Assembly (NCBI GenBank): GCA_017501345.1
Contig: JAFVXC010000031.1
Span: forward strand, 1-50,923
DNA: 50,923 nt
Reading direction: 5' to 3'
From: Clostridia bacterium
GTDB taxonomy: Bacteria > Bacillota_A > Clostridia > Oscillospirales > CAG-272
Of this stretch, positions 20,923-29,786 are shown one piece after another. A program made the translations under genes and the position numbers. The notes below the pieces were generated by a model. The model had not been told where the DNA came from, ran no database searches, and saw only the letters and a program-made list of their open reading frames with translations. Position 1 is the stretch's first letter. Each line of letters opens with the position of its first letter.

Positions 20923-23091
20923 TTATTGCTTCACGAAATGCCACATCAGACCGTACTGCTCGTCCTTGTCGGTCGAGACGGAGATGCCGCTTCTGAGCTC
21001 CTCGCCCGTTACGGTCTTGCCCGAGATCGTGTCGAGGTAGGTGACACCTCTCTCGGCACGGGAGATCTTTAATTTAAAGGTGCGTGCCTTTTCCTCGCCC
21101 TCGTTCTGTACGAAGGTGAGAAGGATCTCGCGGTTGTCGCGACTTGCGAAGTAGTACGCGTATACGCCCTTCGTTTCGTAGGGGTTCAGGAGACGGTAGA
21201 AGTCGCCCGTCATTATGAGCTTTTCGTAAAGACGGTACTCCTCGATCTGACGGCGGAAGGTCTCCTTCACAGTTTCACTTGCCTCGAGAATGTTCAGCTC
21301 GTAGCCGAGCGGGCCGTTCATGGCGACGCGGAAGCGGTAATCGAGCCAGCGCGGATTCTCGCACTCTGCGAGCTTCGCGACGTGGCAGCTCATAACGCTT
21401 GCTGGGTAGCCGAAGCTGCTTCCGTACTGAATGTAAACGCGGTCCTTCGGGAGGGTCTGGTCGCTCGTCCAGACCTGCGTGCTGTACTGCATCATACCGA
21501 GGTCGTAGCGTCCGCCGCCACCGCTGCAGTTTTCAATCATCGCGTTCGGATAACGCTCGCAGAACCAACGGAAGAGCTCGTAAACGCCGAGCATATAGCG
21601 GAAGGACGCCTCGTTCTGTCGCTCAGGCGGGAGGACGCGGGAGTAGGAATTGTCGAAGTTGCGGTTCATATCCCACTTGAAGTAGTCGATTGCGACGCCG
21701 TCGAAGGTCTTTGCGAAGGATTCCTTCAGATACGCGATGACGTCGGGATTGCCCATATCAAGCACGAGCTGGAAGCGAGAGAGCATCGGCTGATAGTCAG
21801 GGGCGCAGATCGTCCATTCGGGATGTGCGCGGTAGAGATCGCTGTCGGGATTTACCATCTCGGGCTCGATCCAGATTCCGAATTTCACGCCTGTAGCTCG
21901 GACCTTGTCGGCAAATGCCGCGAGTCCCTCAGGGAAGCGCTCCTTGTTTTCAAACCAGTCGCCGAGACCTGCGTTGTTCCGTACGCGCTTGCCGAACCAG
22001 CCGTCGTCCATCACGAGCATATCCATTCCGCAGGCGTGTGCCTCCTTGGCGAAATCGATCATCAGCTTTGCGTCGATGTTGAAGCGGAACGCCTCCCAGG
22101 AATTCAGCACCACGGGGCGGCAGGGGAGCTTCTCCTCGGGGAGGATATGTGCGCGGACGAAATCGTGCATATTGCGCGAGACCTGTCCGATGCCCTTTTC
22201 CGTGTAGGTCATGACTGCCTCAGGCGACTCGAAGCGCTCCTTCTCCTTTAAGAGATAGGAAAAGTTCTCTGCACCGAGACCGATGAGCACGCGGGTCTTG
22301 TCGAATGGGGAGACCTCGACCTCGTCGAGGAAGTTGCCGCTGTAAACGAAGTTGAAGCCGTAGGCATCTCCCCGTTCCTCGGTCGCCCGCTTTTCGCAGA
22401 GCAGGATGAAGGGGTTCTGATAGTGGCTGCTCGCACCGCGGCGGCTTGTGATCTGACGGATGTCGTGCGTCACGGGGGAGCGCTGGTAGTTCCGTTCACT
22501 CGGGTATCTGCCCCAGAAATTCACGAGATCGAGATCGGTTCTGTTCAGGTCGAGCGAGAGGGACATACACTTTTCGATGCGGACGTCGTTCTTGCCGATG
22601 TTTTCAAGCACGAAGTAGCGCGAAATGATGTCGCTCTCGGGGAAGATCGTGTAGTAAAGGGTGAGACGGCAGCCGAGGATCTCGTCTTCAAGACGCATCT
22701 CAAGCGTTTCGGTCTGTTCGTCCGCTCTGCCGCAGGGGAGACCTGCGGGGGCGCGTCTGCCGCGCAGCTTCTTGACTGAGCGGAAGGTGAAATTCGTCGC
22801 GTCCGCACCGTTTGAGAGATTTCGCAGGCGCAGAGCGCTCGGGCGCATATCACCGCTTCCGAAGATGGGAAACTCGAGACAGATCGAGTCGGGATAGAAG
22901 GTGTTTCCGTACTGCTCAAACGAGGGCGCGAAGGAGCATTTGCGGAGATGGGCGGAGAGATGAGGAGACCGCGCCTTTCTTCCATAATAAAGATTTACGG
23001 GATATTTTCCGTCGAAGAGCCCGATCACGTACATCGTATTCTTCGTGCGCAGGAAAAACTGCCCGTTCTTTTTGTCGATTGAAATTGCCAT
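20923..23091 (-). CDS. GH36 alpha-galactosidase
   Basis: 722-aa intracellular enzyme (no signal peptide) that removes terminal alpha-1,6-galactose from raffinose-family sugars or galactomannan fragments. The N-terminal beta-supersandwich (about 1-300) is followed by the TIM barrel: 'MDMLVMDDGWFG' (356-367), 'GIWIEPEMVNPDSDLY', nucleophile Asp474 in 'YFKWDMNR', 'IENCSGGGGRYD' and acid/base Asp544 in 'WTSDQT'. The latter normally reads WTSDxTD or WTSDNT, so the Gln is a small deviation. The C-terminal beta domain includes 'YYFASRDNREILLTFVQN'. The promoter lies at 23123-23151 and no sugar transporter is adjacent, so uptake genes must be elsewhere. Confidence 0.95.
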   Translation of the reverse strand: MAISIDKKNGQFFLRTKNTMYVIGLFDGKYPVNLYYGRKARSPHLSAHLRKCSFAPSFEQYGNTFYPDSICLEFPIFGSGDMRPSALRLRNLSNGADATNFTFRSVKKLRGRRAPAGLPCGRADEQTETLEMRLEDEILGCRLTLYYTIFPESDIISRYFVLENIGKNDVRIEKCMSLSLDLNRTDLDLVNFWGRYPSERNYQRSPVTHDIRQITSRRGASSHYQNPFILLCEKRATEERGDAYGFNFVYSGNFLDEVEVSPFDKTRVLIGLGAENFSYLLKEKERFESPEAVMTYTEKGIGQVSRNMHDFVRAHILPEEKLPCRPVVLNSWEAFRFNIDAKLMIDFAKEAHACGMDMLVMDDGWFGKRVRNNAGLGDWFENKERFPEGLAAFADKVRATGVKFGIWIEPEMVNPDSDLYRAHPEWTICAPDYQPMLSRFQLVLDMGNPDVIAYLKESFAKTFDGVAIDYFKWDMNRNFDNSYSRVLPPERQNEASFRYMLGVYELFRWFCERYPNAMIENCSGGGGRYDLGMMQYSTQVWTSDQTLPKDRVYIQYGSSFGYPASVMSCHVAKLAECENPRWLDYRFRVAMNGPLGYELNILEASETVKETFRRQIEEYRLYEKLIMTGDFYRLLNPYETKGVYAYYFASRDNREILLTFVQNEGEEKARTFKLKISRAERGVTYLDTISGKTVTGEELRSGISVSTDKDEQYGLMWHFVKQ

Positions 23092-23122
23092 AGGATACCT
23101 CCGATGTGGGATTTACCCTTTT

Positions 23123-23151
23123 ATTTTAACAAACATGCACACGGTTGTCAA
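23123..23151 (-). promoter_or_regulatory. Promoter of the alpha-galactosidase gene
   Basis: Minus strand: -35 TTGACA (23151-23146), 17-nt spacer, -10 TAAAAT (23128-23123). Confidence 0.8.
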
Positions 23152-23195
23152 GGCAAAAAGACCGATAATGTTAGAAAAGCAGCCGTTTGAAGCAG

Positions 23196-23229
23196 AAAAA
23201 ACCGCAGAGTGAACGTGTTCACCCTGCGG
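23196..23229 (-). terminator. Terminator of the M23 peptidase gene
   Basis: CCGCAG-GTGAAC arms (23202-23213) pair with GTTCAC-CTGCGG (23216-23229) with one mismatch. On the minus strand a T6 run follows (complement of A6 at 23201-23196). Confidence 0.8.
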
Positions 23230-23243
23230 GATCTTATTTTTGA

Positions 23244-23990
23244 TCAGCCCTCGTACGACTCGTCGACCGACAGAGACGCGAGTGCGGAGGCGTCGAAATA
23301 GTCGAGCGGATCGACCGCGAGACCGTTTACGGTCATCTCGAAGTGGAGATGCGGCTCGTCGGCGATCTCGACCATCGCGGTGTCACCGACAGCACCGATC
23401 AGCGCACCTGCCGAGATGCTTGCGCCCTCCTTGATGCCGTCTGCAAGCTCGTATGACAGATTCTTGTAGATCGTGACACACTTGCCGCTGTGCGCGATCG
23501 CCACGCACTGTCCGTAACGCACGTCCTTCCAGACGCGCTCGACCTTGCCGCCTGCCGCCGCGTATACGGACGCGCCCGCCTCGGTGTTCACGTCAATGCC
23601 GAGGTGCACACGATAGTCCTGCATCGTGTTAGAGAAAACCTGCGTGGTTGCGTCGTGGCTCTTCGAGAGCGAGCCGCTCACAGGGAGCATAAAGGATGAC
23701 GGCAGGGCATCTACGGGCTCGGTTTCCCCGGGATCGGTCACGGGTGGCTTCGCCGTCGTCGAGTCGGGAGTCTCGGTCGTTCCGGGTACGCCCGTGGTTT
23801 CGGATGGAGGCTGCTGCTTCCTTGCGCGGTTGGCGATTGCTGTGACCGTGATCAGAAGGGTGACTGCAAGCACGAGGACGACTGCGGTGATGCACACCGC
23901 GCGGTGGGTGGGATCCTCCTTTACGCTTTTTACGAAGTGCTTCCATTTCCGCTCGAGCTGCTTTGTGAATTTTTCGTTTTTGTCTGACAT
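23244..23990 (-). CDS. SpoIIQ-like membrane-anchored M23 metallopeptidase
   Basis: 248-aa protein: cytosolic N-terminus, one TM helix (about 31-53), a Thr/Pro/Glu-rich spacer (57-95), then an M23/LytM domain. Zinc ligands are intact: His129 and Asp133 in 'HLGID', and the HxH pair His214/His216 in 'HLHFEM'. 'VYAAAGGKVERVW' and 'LIGAVGDTAM' complete the fold. Length and architecture match SpoIIQ, the forespore protein that pairs with SpoIIIAH across the engulfing membranes. Clostridial SpoIIQ keeps catalytic zinc, unlike the B. subtilis protein. Assignment to SpoIIQ rather than another LytM protein is probable, not certain. SpoIIIAH is not in the window. ATG 23990 has AAGGAG about 11 bases upstream. 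Confidence 0.82.
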   Translation of the reverse strand: MSDKNEKFTKQLERKWKHFVKSVKEDPTHRAVCITAVVLVLAVTLLITVTAIANRARKQQPPSETTGVPGTTETPDSTTAKPPVTDPGETEPVDALPSSFMLPVSGSLSKSHDATTQVFSNTMQDYRVHLGIDVNTEAGASVYAAAGGKVERVWKDVRYGQCVAIAHSGKCVTIYKNLSYELADGIKEGASISAGALIGAVGDTAMVEIADEPHLHFEMTVNGLAVDPLDYFDASALASLSVDESYEG

Positions 23991-24295
23991 TTTTTGTTTC
24001 TCCTTCCGGAAGTTGATTTGTTTTCCGATACACCGTTAGTTTTGCCGCATCCTCCCTCTTTATTCGGTCCGAGGAAAATTTTTTGGGAAGAAACGGACTC
24101 CTTTTGTAAATAACCTGTGTTTACGTAGGGGGCTGCACCTCCTAAAACGTCGTAAAGGCCTGTCGGTTTTCAGGAAAAATGCGGTCTTGTCGTGAAAATA
24201 ACAAAAAACACGCACGCTGTTTTGTGCAAAACAACGGAATGATATCCAAAAAATAAACTTTTTGAAAAAAATTTAACCGAACGCACAAAAATTCC
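23991..24295. other. Gene-free stretch between divergent genes
   Basis: With the promoter and leader that follow, this makes a 384-bp gap between the M23 gene (minus) and the surface-protein gene (plus). I see no gene, RNA or clear sporulation promoter. The right part is strongly A/T-rich, as expected upstream of the strong promoter at 24296. A TTTTGCAC box occurs on the minus strand near 24220. Confidence 0.5.
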
Positions 24296-24324
24296 TTGAC
24301 TTCCGTATGAAACTGTGCTATAAT
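24296..24324 (+). promoter_or_regulatory. Promoter of the GLUG-like surface protein gene
   Basis: -35 TTGACT (24296-24301), 17-nt spacer, -10 TATAAT (24319-24324). The leader is about 43 nt and contains GGAAGGAAAGG upstream of the ATG. Confidence 0.85.
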
Positions 24325-24374
24325 TCCAATATGGTGCACTCTGTGCCAAATTTTTGGAAGGAAAGGTAAATTTT

Positions 24375-27300
24375 ATGCGCAGAATTCTTGCTATTGCGCT
24401 CGCCGCGCTGATGATCCTCTCGGTCGTCTACGTCGGCGTGTTTACTGTCTCTGCAGAAACAACCTCCGAATTACCTGCAAATGCAAAGCCCATCAATGAC
24501 GGTGATGACTTTATGTCGATGCAGGCAGGCGGATATTATTATCTCGCAGCAGATATTACGATTGATTTCAGTTATTCAAAGAACTTTACGGGAACGCTTG
24601 ACGGTCAGGGTCATACCATCACCACGGCGACTCCTGTATTTACGAGCCTGAATGGCGCAACCATTCGTAATCTTATTATTGACGGCGATATTGACGACAC
24701 CGAGTACGAGAACGTCTACGTCGGTGCTCTTGCGAACTCCGCAGGCAACGGCCTGATCGAAAACGTTCACAATAAGGCGAACGTTCTTGGTTATAAGAAG
24801 GCAAATGTCGGCGGTCTTGTCGGCTTTAACCGCGGCGGTACCGACCTCACCATTATCAACTGCTCGAACAGCGGTGATGTGACCGGTGTCAGAGTCGCAG
24901 GTATCGTTGCGCACTCCGATGGTGAAAACATCCTTATCAAGGGTTGTACGAACTCCGGTAACCTGAACCGCACCTCCGGTAACAACGGCGCGGGCGGTAT
25001 TCTTGCTACGATCAGCAACAACAATGCAGTGCTTCATATTGACGACTGTGTGAACTCCGGTGATATTGTCGCCGGCCGTCCCGGCGGTATCGTTGGTGAT
25101 ACGAGCGTCAAGGAGCTTGTTATTACCGACTGTGTCAACACGGGTGACATCACCTCCCCGTCCAACTATGCAGGCGGTATCGGTAGCCGTCCTGAGAGCA
25201 GAACGCGTGCCGTTTACAGAAACTGCATCAACACAGGTACCGTAACTGCATTCCAGTCTCACTGCGGCGGTATCGTTGCTTACTCTTCAGACTCGACTGC
25301 CAGTTACGACGGATTCCACTCCTTCTACGGCTGTGTTAACGTCGGTACGGTTCAGCTGATGAATTACGAGACCGAAACCAAGGGTATTAACCTCGGCGGT
25401 ATCGCAGGTAAGATCTACGGTAGAGGCGAATTCTACAACTGTGTCAGTGCGGGTAATCTGTACGGCACCACTACCGTTGCAGGTATTGTCTGCCACGTCG
25501 GTGGCGGTGGATACGGTTCTCACGTCTTCAGCGGCTGCTACGTTGGCGGTACCATCTATAGCACCGGTATCAATACTTCTCCTACTTCGCGCGGTCCTGC
25601 AGGTCTCGTTTGCTATGCATACTCCTCTACGATCGTTAAGGACTGTGTTGTAGCTGCAGACATTACGTCCAAATACGACCTTGAGGCAACTACGGATTCT
25701 AACATCTATACGATGAGCGGCTTCGTCGGTTATTCGAACAGCACCGGTACTTATGCGAAGAATAACTACTTCCTCGGTACGCTGAACGGCGGTAAGAACG
25801 TTCTGAAGGTCATCTGCATCGACTCGAGAGGTGCGGACATGACCGCTAAGGTCGGTACCAACCTCGGTCAGATCTACTCGGTTGCTCCGTATCCGCTTTA
25901 CACCAATATTGCAGAGGGCCCGAACAACAAGACCGGTATCCCGATCAATAAGGCAGACTATACGCCCGAAAAGATCGCCGAGACCATCAATGGTGCGATC
26001 GGCTACGAGGCAATGACCGTTCTCACCGCAGCTGACGCAAATGAGTACGGACTTGTCGGCATCCTCCCGACCTCCGCTGTTAAGGGCGCAGTTGATCCTT
26101 CGGCAGAGGCACTGCCCATCGGCACCGCAGAGGAATTCCTCGCAATGAAGCCGACCGGCAACTACTACCTGACCGCGGATATCACGCTTCCTTCCTCCTA
26201 CAAGGGCGTCTTCGGTGGCGTTCTTGACGGTAAGGGCTATACTCTGACCGTTTCGAACCCCGTATTTGAAGTCGTGAGCGGTGCTTCTATCTCGGATCTT
26301 ACCATCAAGGGTACGATCAAGGCAGAGGGAACCGAAAGAACGCGTACGATGAACGATTATCGCGGTGCGCTTGCAAATGCAGGTCTTGACACCGTTGTTA
26401 CCAACGTTACGAACGATGCAAGCGTTACCGCATACTACGTTGCAGGCGGCATTTTCGCTCATATGCAGGGCGGTAAGCTCGTTGAATGCGTAAACAACGG
26501 AACTATTACGGCAAACACCTACTTCGGCGGTCTCGTCGGTGAGGCTGTGGATCAGAGAGTAGCCTTTGAAAAGTGCGTAAACAACGGCACGCTTCGCAGA
26601 AATGCAGGCACCGGTAGCTATGCCGGCGGTCTCGTCGGTTACGTTTTCTATACCGACGCTTCCTTTACCGATTGTGTGAACAATGCAGCGCTCGACGTCT
26701 CGTCGCCCAACACTGCAGTTGGCGGTATTCTTGGCTACGCGACGGCTCCCGTCTTCACCACCGAAACTGTGAACGGCACTTCTACTGCAAGACAGAAGAA
26801 GCTCCTCGTTGCTGATATCACGATGACGAACTGTGTCAACAACGGCAAGATCACTGCATACGGCTATGCAGGCGGTCTGATCGCTTGGGCAGAGGCAACC
26901 GTAACTATGGTTGACTGTGTGAACACTGCGGACGTAGCATCCGTACAGTCTTACGCAGGCGGTCTCGCATGCTATATCGGTACGACCATCGTAAACCCCG
27001 AAGCTCTCCACACCTTCGAAAACTGTGTCAACAACGGTGACGTTACCGCGCACCGTCTCTACGCAGGCGGTATCGTTGCACAGTGCAATGACAACATTAC
27101 CTTCGAGAGCTGTGTCAATGAGGCAGACGTTACCGGTGAGGATATCACCTTTGCAAAGCGTTGTAAGGACTACAAGCCCTACTACTGCCACAACAATAAC
27201 AACTACCGCTACATCATTGCGGGCGGTATCGTTGCAAGAACCGGCCTTGATACCAAGCTTAGCAGATGCGTAAGCATTGGCGACGTTTCGGGTAACTGCA

Positions 27301-28289
27301 GAGTCGGCGGCCTTGCAGGCGAGATCGGCTATGCCGCGACGAAGGGCATCGACGGTGCACACGAATTCATTCGTTGCTATGTTGAGGGCGATATTTACAA
27401 TGCAAATCTCTACTACACGGCAGACACTGCATATATGAACGGCACAGGCGGTCTCTTCGGTACTGCGTCCAACGCAATTACCGGTAGCATCACCGTACAG
27501 TACTGTGGTGTGAATGCAGACGTCACCGGTATTGCCGTTGCGATCAATGCACCCTGTGCAGTCGGTGGTCTCGGCGGCTACTGCAACACGGCAGAGGCAT
27601 TCTATCTTGACAACTACTTCGCAGGCAATCTGTTTGACGGAGGATACGGCTTCGGCGTACGTTCGCTGATCGTTTACTCCTCCTCCACGCTGCTTCGTGC
27701 TGCGAATGCAAAGGGTAACTTCTCGTCGACCGATTCGATCGTGTATTACCACGACGCAAGAGGTCTCACCGAACTTCCGAAGGACAATTACGTTACGAGT
27801 GACGGCGTTGCAGCCGGTGAGCTCTGCTACCGCCTCTATGAGTCGTGCGGAAGAGACGTATTCTTCCAGCAGCTCGGCGTAGACGAGGTTCCCACTCCGT
27901 TCGAGGGTGCTAAGAAGTATATGGTTCGTTACGACAAGACCGTTCCCGAGTACTACAACATCTCGCATCCCTCTGAGGAGCGTCCCGATCCTACCGAATC
28001 TGAGTCTGTTGAGACCGATCCCATCGTGACCGATCCTATCGTGACCGATCCCATCGTGACCGATCCTATCGTGACCGATCCCGTTGTGACCGATCCTTCG
28101 ACCGAACCCGTGACCGAGCCCGTGACCGAGCCTTCGACCGAGCCCGTGACTGATCCGGTAACCGATCCTTCGACCGAGCCTACTGAAGAGGGTGGCTGTG
28201 GCTCCGTGATTGGTGCGTCGCTTGCAATTGCAGCGGTTGCACTCATCGCTCCTGCGGCAGTTCTTCTGAAGAAGCGCGACGAAGAATAA
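24375..28289 (+). CDS. Large secreted surface protein with GLUG-like beta-helix repeats and GCGSVIG C-terminus
   Basis: 1304-aa exported protein. Signal peptide at about 1-27 ('MRRILAIALAALMIL...VSAE'). Two homologous halves: the first begins near residue 39 ('GGYYYLAADITI'), the second near 580 ('GNYYLTADITLP'). Each is built from many units of roughly 25-30 residues with the core 'AGGIVG...CVNNGDVT'. This is typical of GLUG/right-handed beta-helix surface proteins that may bind or act on glycans. A tandem linker rich in 'TDPIV' and 'TEPVTEPST' (about 1213-1275) leads to 'GCGSVIG', a hydrophobic helix and the tail 'KKRDEE', shared with the SGNH proteins at 37878, 43866 and 46070. No LPXTG is present. 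ATG 24375 was chosen because the signal peptide starts there; a TTG seven codons upstream is less likely. Function is unknown; adhesion or glycan binding is inference. Confidence 0.9.
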   Translation: MRRILAIALAALMILSVVYVGVFTVSAETTSELPANAKPINDGDDFMSMQAGGYYYLAADITIDFSYSKNFTGTLDGQGHTITTATPVFTSLNGATIRNLIIDGDIDDTEYENVYVGALANSAGNGLIENVHNKANVLGYKKANVGGLVGFNRGGTDLTIINCSNSGDVTGVRVAGIVAHSDGENILIKGCTNSGNLNRTSGNNGAGGILATISNNNAVLHIDDCVNSGDIVAGRPGGIVGDTSVKELVITDCVNTGDITSPSNYAGGIGSRPESRTRAVYRNCINTGTVTAFQSHCGGIVAYSSDSTASYDGFHSFYGCVNVGTVQLMNYETETKGINLGGIAGKIYGRGEFYNCVSAGNLYGTTTVAGIVCHVGGGGYGSHVFSGCYVGGTIYSTGINTSPTSRGPAGLVCYAYSSTIVKDCVVAADITSKYDLEATTDSNIYTMSGFVGYSNSTGTYAKNNYFLGTLNGGKNVLKVICIDSRGADMTAKVGTNLGQIYSVAPYPLYTNIAEGPNNKTGIPINKADYTPEKIAETINGAIGYEAMTVLTAADANEYGLVGILPTSAVKGAVDPSAEALPIGTAEEFLAMKPTGNYYLTADITLPSSYKGVFGGVLDGKGYTLTVSNPVFEVVSGASISDLTIKGTIKAEGTERTRTMNDYRGALANAGLDTVVTNVTNDASVTAYYVAGGIFAHMQGGKLVECVNNGTITANTYFGGLVGEAVDQRVAFEKCVNNGTLRRNAGTGSYAGGLVGYVFYTDASFTDCVNNAALDVSSPNTAVGGILGYATAPVFTTETVNGTSTARQKKLLVADITMTNCVNNGKITAYGYAGGLIAWAEATVTMVDCVNTADVASVQSYAGGLACYIGTTIVNPEALHTFENCVNNGDVTAHRLYAGGIVAQCNDNITFESCVNEADVTGEDITFAKRCKDYKPYYCHNNNNYRYIIAGGIVARTGLDTKLSRCVSIGDVSGNCRVGGLAGEIGYAATKGIDGAHEFIRCYVEGDIYNANLYYTADTAYMNGTGGLFGTASNAITGSITVQYCGVNADVTGIAVAINAPCAVGGLGGYCNTAEAFYLDNYFAGNLFDGGYGFGVRSLIVYSSSTLLRAANAKGNFSSTDSIVYYHDARGLTELPKDNYVTSDGVAAGELCYRLYESCGRDVFFQQLGVDEVPTPFEGAKKYMVRYDKTVPEYYNISHPSEERPDPTESESVETDPIVTDPIVTDPIVTDPIVTDPVVTDPSTEPVTEPVTEPSTEPVTDPVTDPSTEPTEEGGCGSVIGASLAIAAVALIAPAAVLLKKRDEE
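28013..28096 (+). repeat. Tandem 15-bp repeat encoding TDPIV units
   Basis: Five copies plus a part of GACCGATCC[CT]ATCGT. Copies alternate C and T at the variable base, so the real unit appears to be 30 bp, duplicated, with a diverged last copy. It lies in the linker of the surface protein. Confidence 0.9.
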
Positions 28290-28320
28290 TTGAATCCTAC
28301 GAAACGAAAGTTTCAAGCAA

Positions 28321-28358
28321 AGGGAGTTGAGTCCACGGACTCAACTCCCTGATTTTTT
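28321..28358 (+). terminator. Terminator of the surface protein gene
   Basis: AGGGAGTTGAGTCC (28321-28334) pairs with GGACTCAACTCCCT (28337-28350), followed by T6 at 28353-28358. Confidence 0.9.
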
Positions 28359-28368
28359 CGCTTCCTCC

Positions 28369-28398
28369 TTGACAACTTGACGTCTTGTATGTTATAAT
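28369..28398 (+). promoter_or_regulatory. Promoter of alr with a long leader
   Basis: -35 TTGACA (28369-28374), 18-nt spacer, -10 TATAAT (28393-28398). The leader runs about 127 nt to the ATG and has small hairpins such as CCGCA-GACCG-TGCGG (near 28490-28503). No known riboswitch is recognised. Confidence 0.75.
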
Positions 28399-28532
28399 AA
28401 AATAGGTATAGCTTTGGGCGGGAAACATTTCTCTGTACATGATGAAGCTATGAATTCCCATATAGGGTAGCCCGTATATTCTTGTGTCCGCAGACCGTGC
28501 GGTACGGCTATTGAAGGAAGGCGTTTGATATT

Positions 28533-29723
28533 ATGGATCGTATATATAGTAATCTGCCTGTCTTGACGTCGAATAAGGCTTGGGCTGAGGTATCCGTCGA
28601 GGCGCTTCGGAAGAATTATCGCCTTCTTCTTGGCAAAATGCGTAAAAAAAATCCGAATGCGCGTATGATCGCGGTCGTAAAGGCGGATGGATACTGCCAT
28701 TCGAACGAGATATGCGTCCCCGCTTTTCTTGCGGAGGGCTGTGACTTTTTTGCCGTCTCATCGCTCGAGGAGGCGATCGCCGTACGTGAGATCGCGGGGC
28801 GCGTGGGGAAGCATCCGGATGTTTTGGTGCTCGGATATACGCTTCCGTCGGAGGCGAAGCTTCTGAAGGAATATGATATCGTTCAAAGTCTCGTTTCCTA
28901 TGAGTACGCCGAGACACTTTCTCGCTGTGCAACTGCGGCAGGTGTATCGGTACGTGTACACGTAAAGCTTGACACGGGTATGAACCGCGTGGGCTTTTGC
29001 GCGCACAGTGAGGCTGAGATCGCCGTAGCCGTCGATGAGATCGAGCGCGCGATATGTCTGCCCGGAATCGCGGCAGAAGGACTCTTTTCCCATTTTGCGC
29101 GTGCGGACGAGGATCTTTCGGAGGATTTTGATCGCGATCTCAACCGTATTCAGTACGAGCGCTTTATTTCGGTTGATTCCGCGCTTCGTTCGCGCGGCGT
29201 GGCGCTTTCGATGCGCCATATCTGCAACGGTGTGGCGGCATTCCGCTTTTCTCCGGAATATATTCTCGACGGCGCCCGTTTCGGGCTTCCGCTCTACGGA
29301 GCAGGTCTTCCTGAGTGTGCAGCAGAGCTGAGCCCGGCCCTGAAGCTCAGGACTGTGGTTGGACATCTTCATCCGCTTTTGCCGGGGGAGGGCGTCGGCT
29401 ACGGAAGCACCTATCGCTCGGATACGCCGCGTATGCTTGCTACCCTGCCGATCGGGTATGCGGATGGCTTTCTGCGCTCCTACCGCGACGGCTTGGTCGT
29501 CGTGCATACACGGAGCGGTGACGTATCGGCACCTATCGTCGGCAGAGTTTGTATGGATCAATGTATGATCGACGTGACAGGGCTCGACGTATCGGTCGGA
29601 GACGTAGTCACGCTGATTGGTCAAGGTGCCTCTGATACTCTGACGGTCTCTGCGCGTGGCGGGACGATTGAGCACGAGCTTTTCTGCCTGATCAGCGCAC
29701 GTATCCCCCGCATTCCGATGTGA
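28533..29723 (+). CDS. alr: Alanine racemase
   Basis: 396-aa PLP enzyme of fold type III that makes D-alanine for peptidoglycan. PLP lysine Lys50 lies in 'AVVKADGYCHSN'. The usual sequence is VVKADAYGHG, so Ala-to-Gly, Gly-to-Cys and Gly-to-Ser changes flank the cofactor site. Second catalytic base Tyr290 is in 'GVGYGSTYR'. 'LDTGMNRVGF', 'RHICNG', 'LPIGYADGF' and 'VGRVCMDQCMIDVT' are all present. Length is normal. ATG 28533 has GAAGGAAGG upstream and its own promoter. The amino-acid racemase assignment is firm. The altered lysine motif leaves open a related substrate such as serine. Confidence 0.92.
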   Translation: MDRIYSNLPVLTSNKAWAEVSVEALRKNYRLLLGKMRKKNPNARMIAVVKADGYCHSNEICVPAFLAEGCDFFAVSSLEEAIAVREIAGRVGKHPDVLVLGYTLPSEAKLLKEYDIVQSLVSYEYAETLSRCATAAGVSVRVHVKLDTGMNRVGFCAHSEAEIAVAVDEIERAICLPGIAAEGLFSHFARADEDLSEDFDRDLNRIQYERFISVDSALRSRGVALSMRHICNGVAAFRFSPEYILDGARFGLPLYGAGLPECAAELSPALKLRTVVGHLHPLLPGEGVGYGSTYRSDTPRMLATLPIGYADGFLRSYRDGLVVVHTRSGDVSAPIVGRVCMDQCMIDVTGLDVSVGDVVTLIGQGASDTLTVSARGGTIEHELFCLISARIPRIPM

Positions 29724-29786
29724 TCGATAGATTTTTACAGTAGACGCGAAGGATTCTTCGAATAACTGCGAAAGGAATTATAAGAT

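Noticed and set aside
23991..24060. Sigma-F promoter before the SpoIIQ-like gene
   Set aside because: A GGAAAACA-like -10 can be drawn, but no well-spaced -35 matches, so I do not call it.
28013..28200. CRISPR-like direct repeats
   Set aside because: They are contiguous in-frame coding repeats without spacers; no cas gene is present.
25287..28316. 1009-codon open frame antisense to the GLUG-like surface gene
   Set aside because: It mirrors the codon structure of the plus-strand gene, has no ribosome site, and its translation is a repetitive Cys/Arg/Val-rich sequence with no fold-like pattern.
28405..28532. Riboswitch in the alr leader
   Set aside because: Small hairpins exist, but no conserved aptamer that I recognise.
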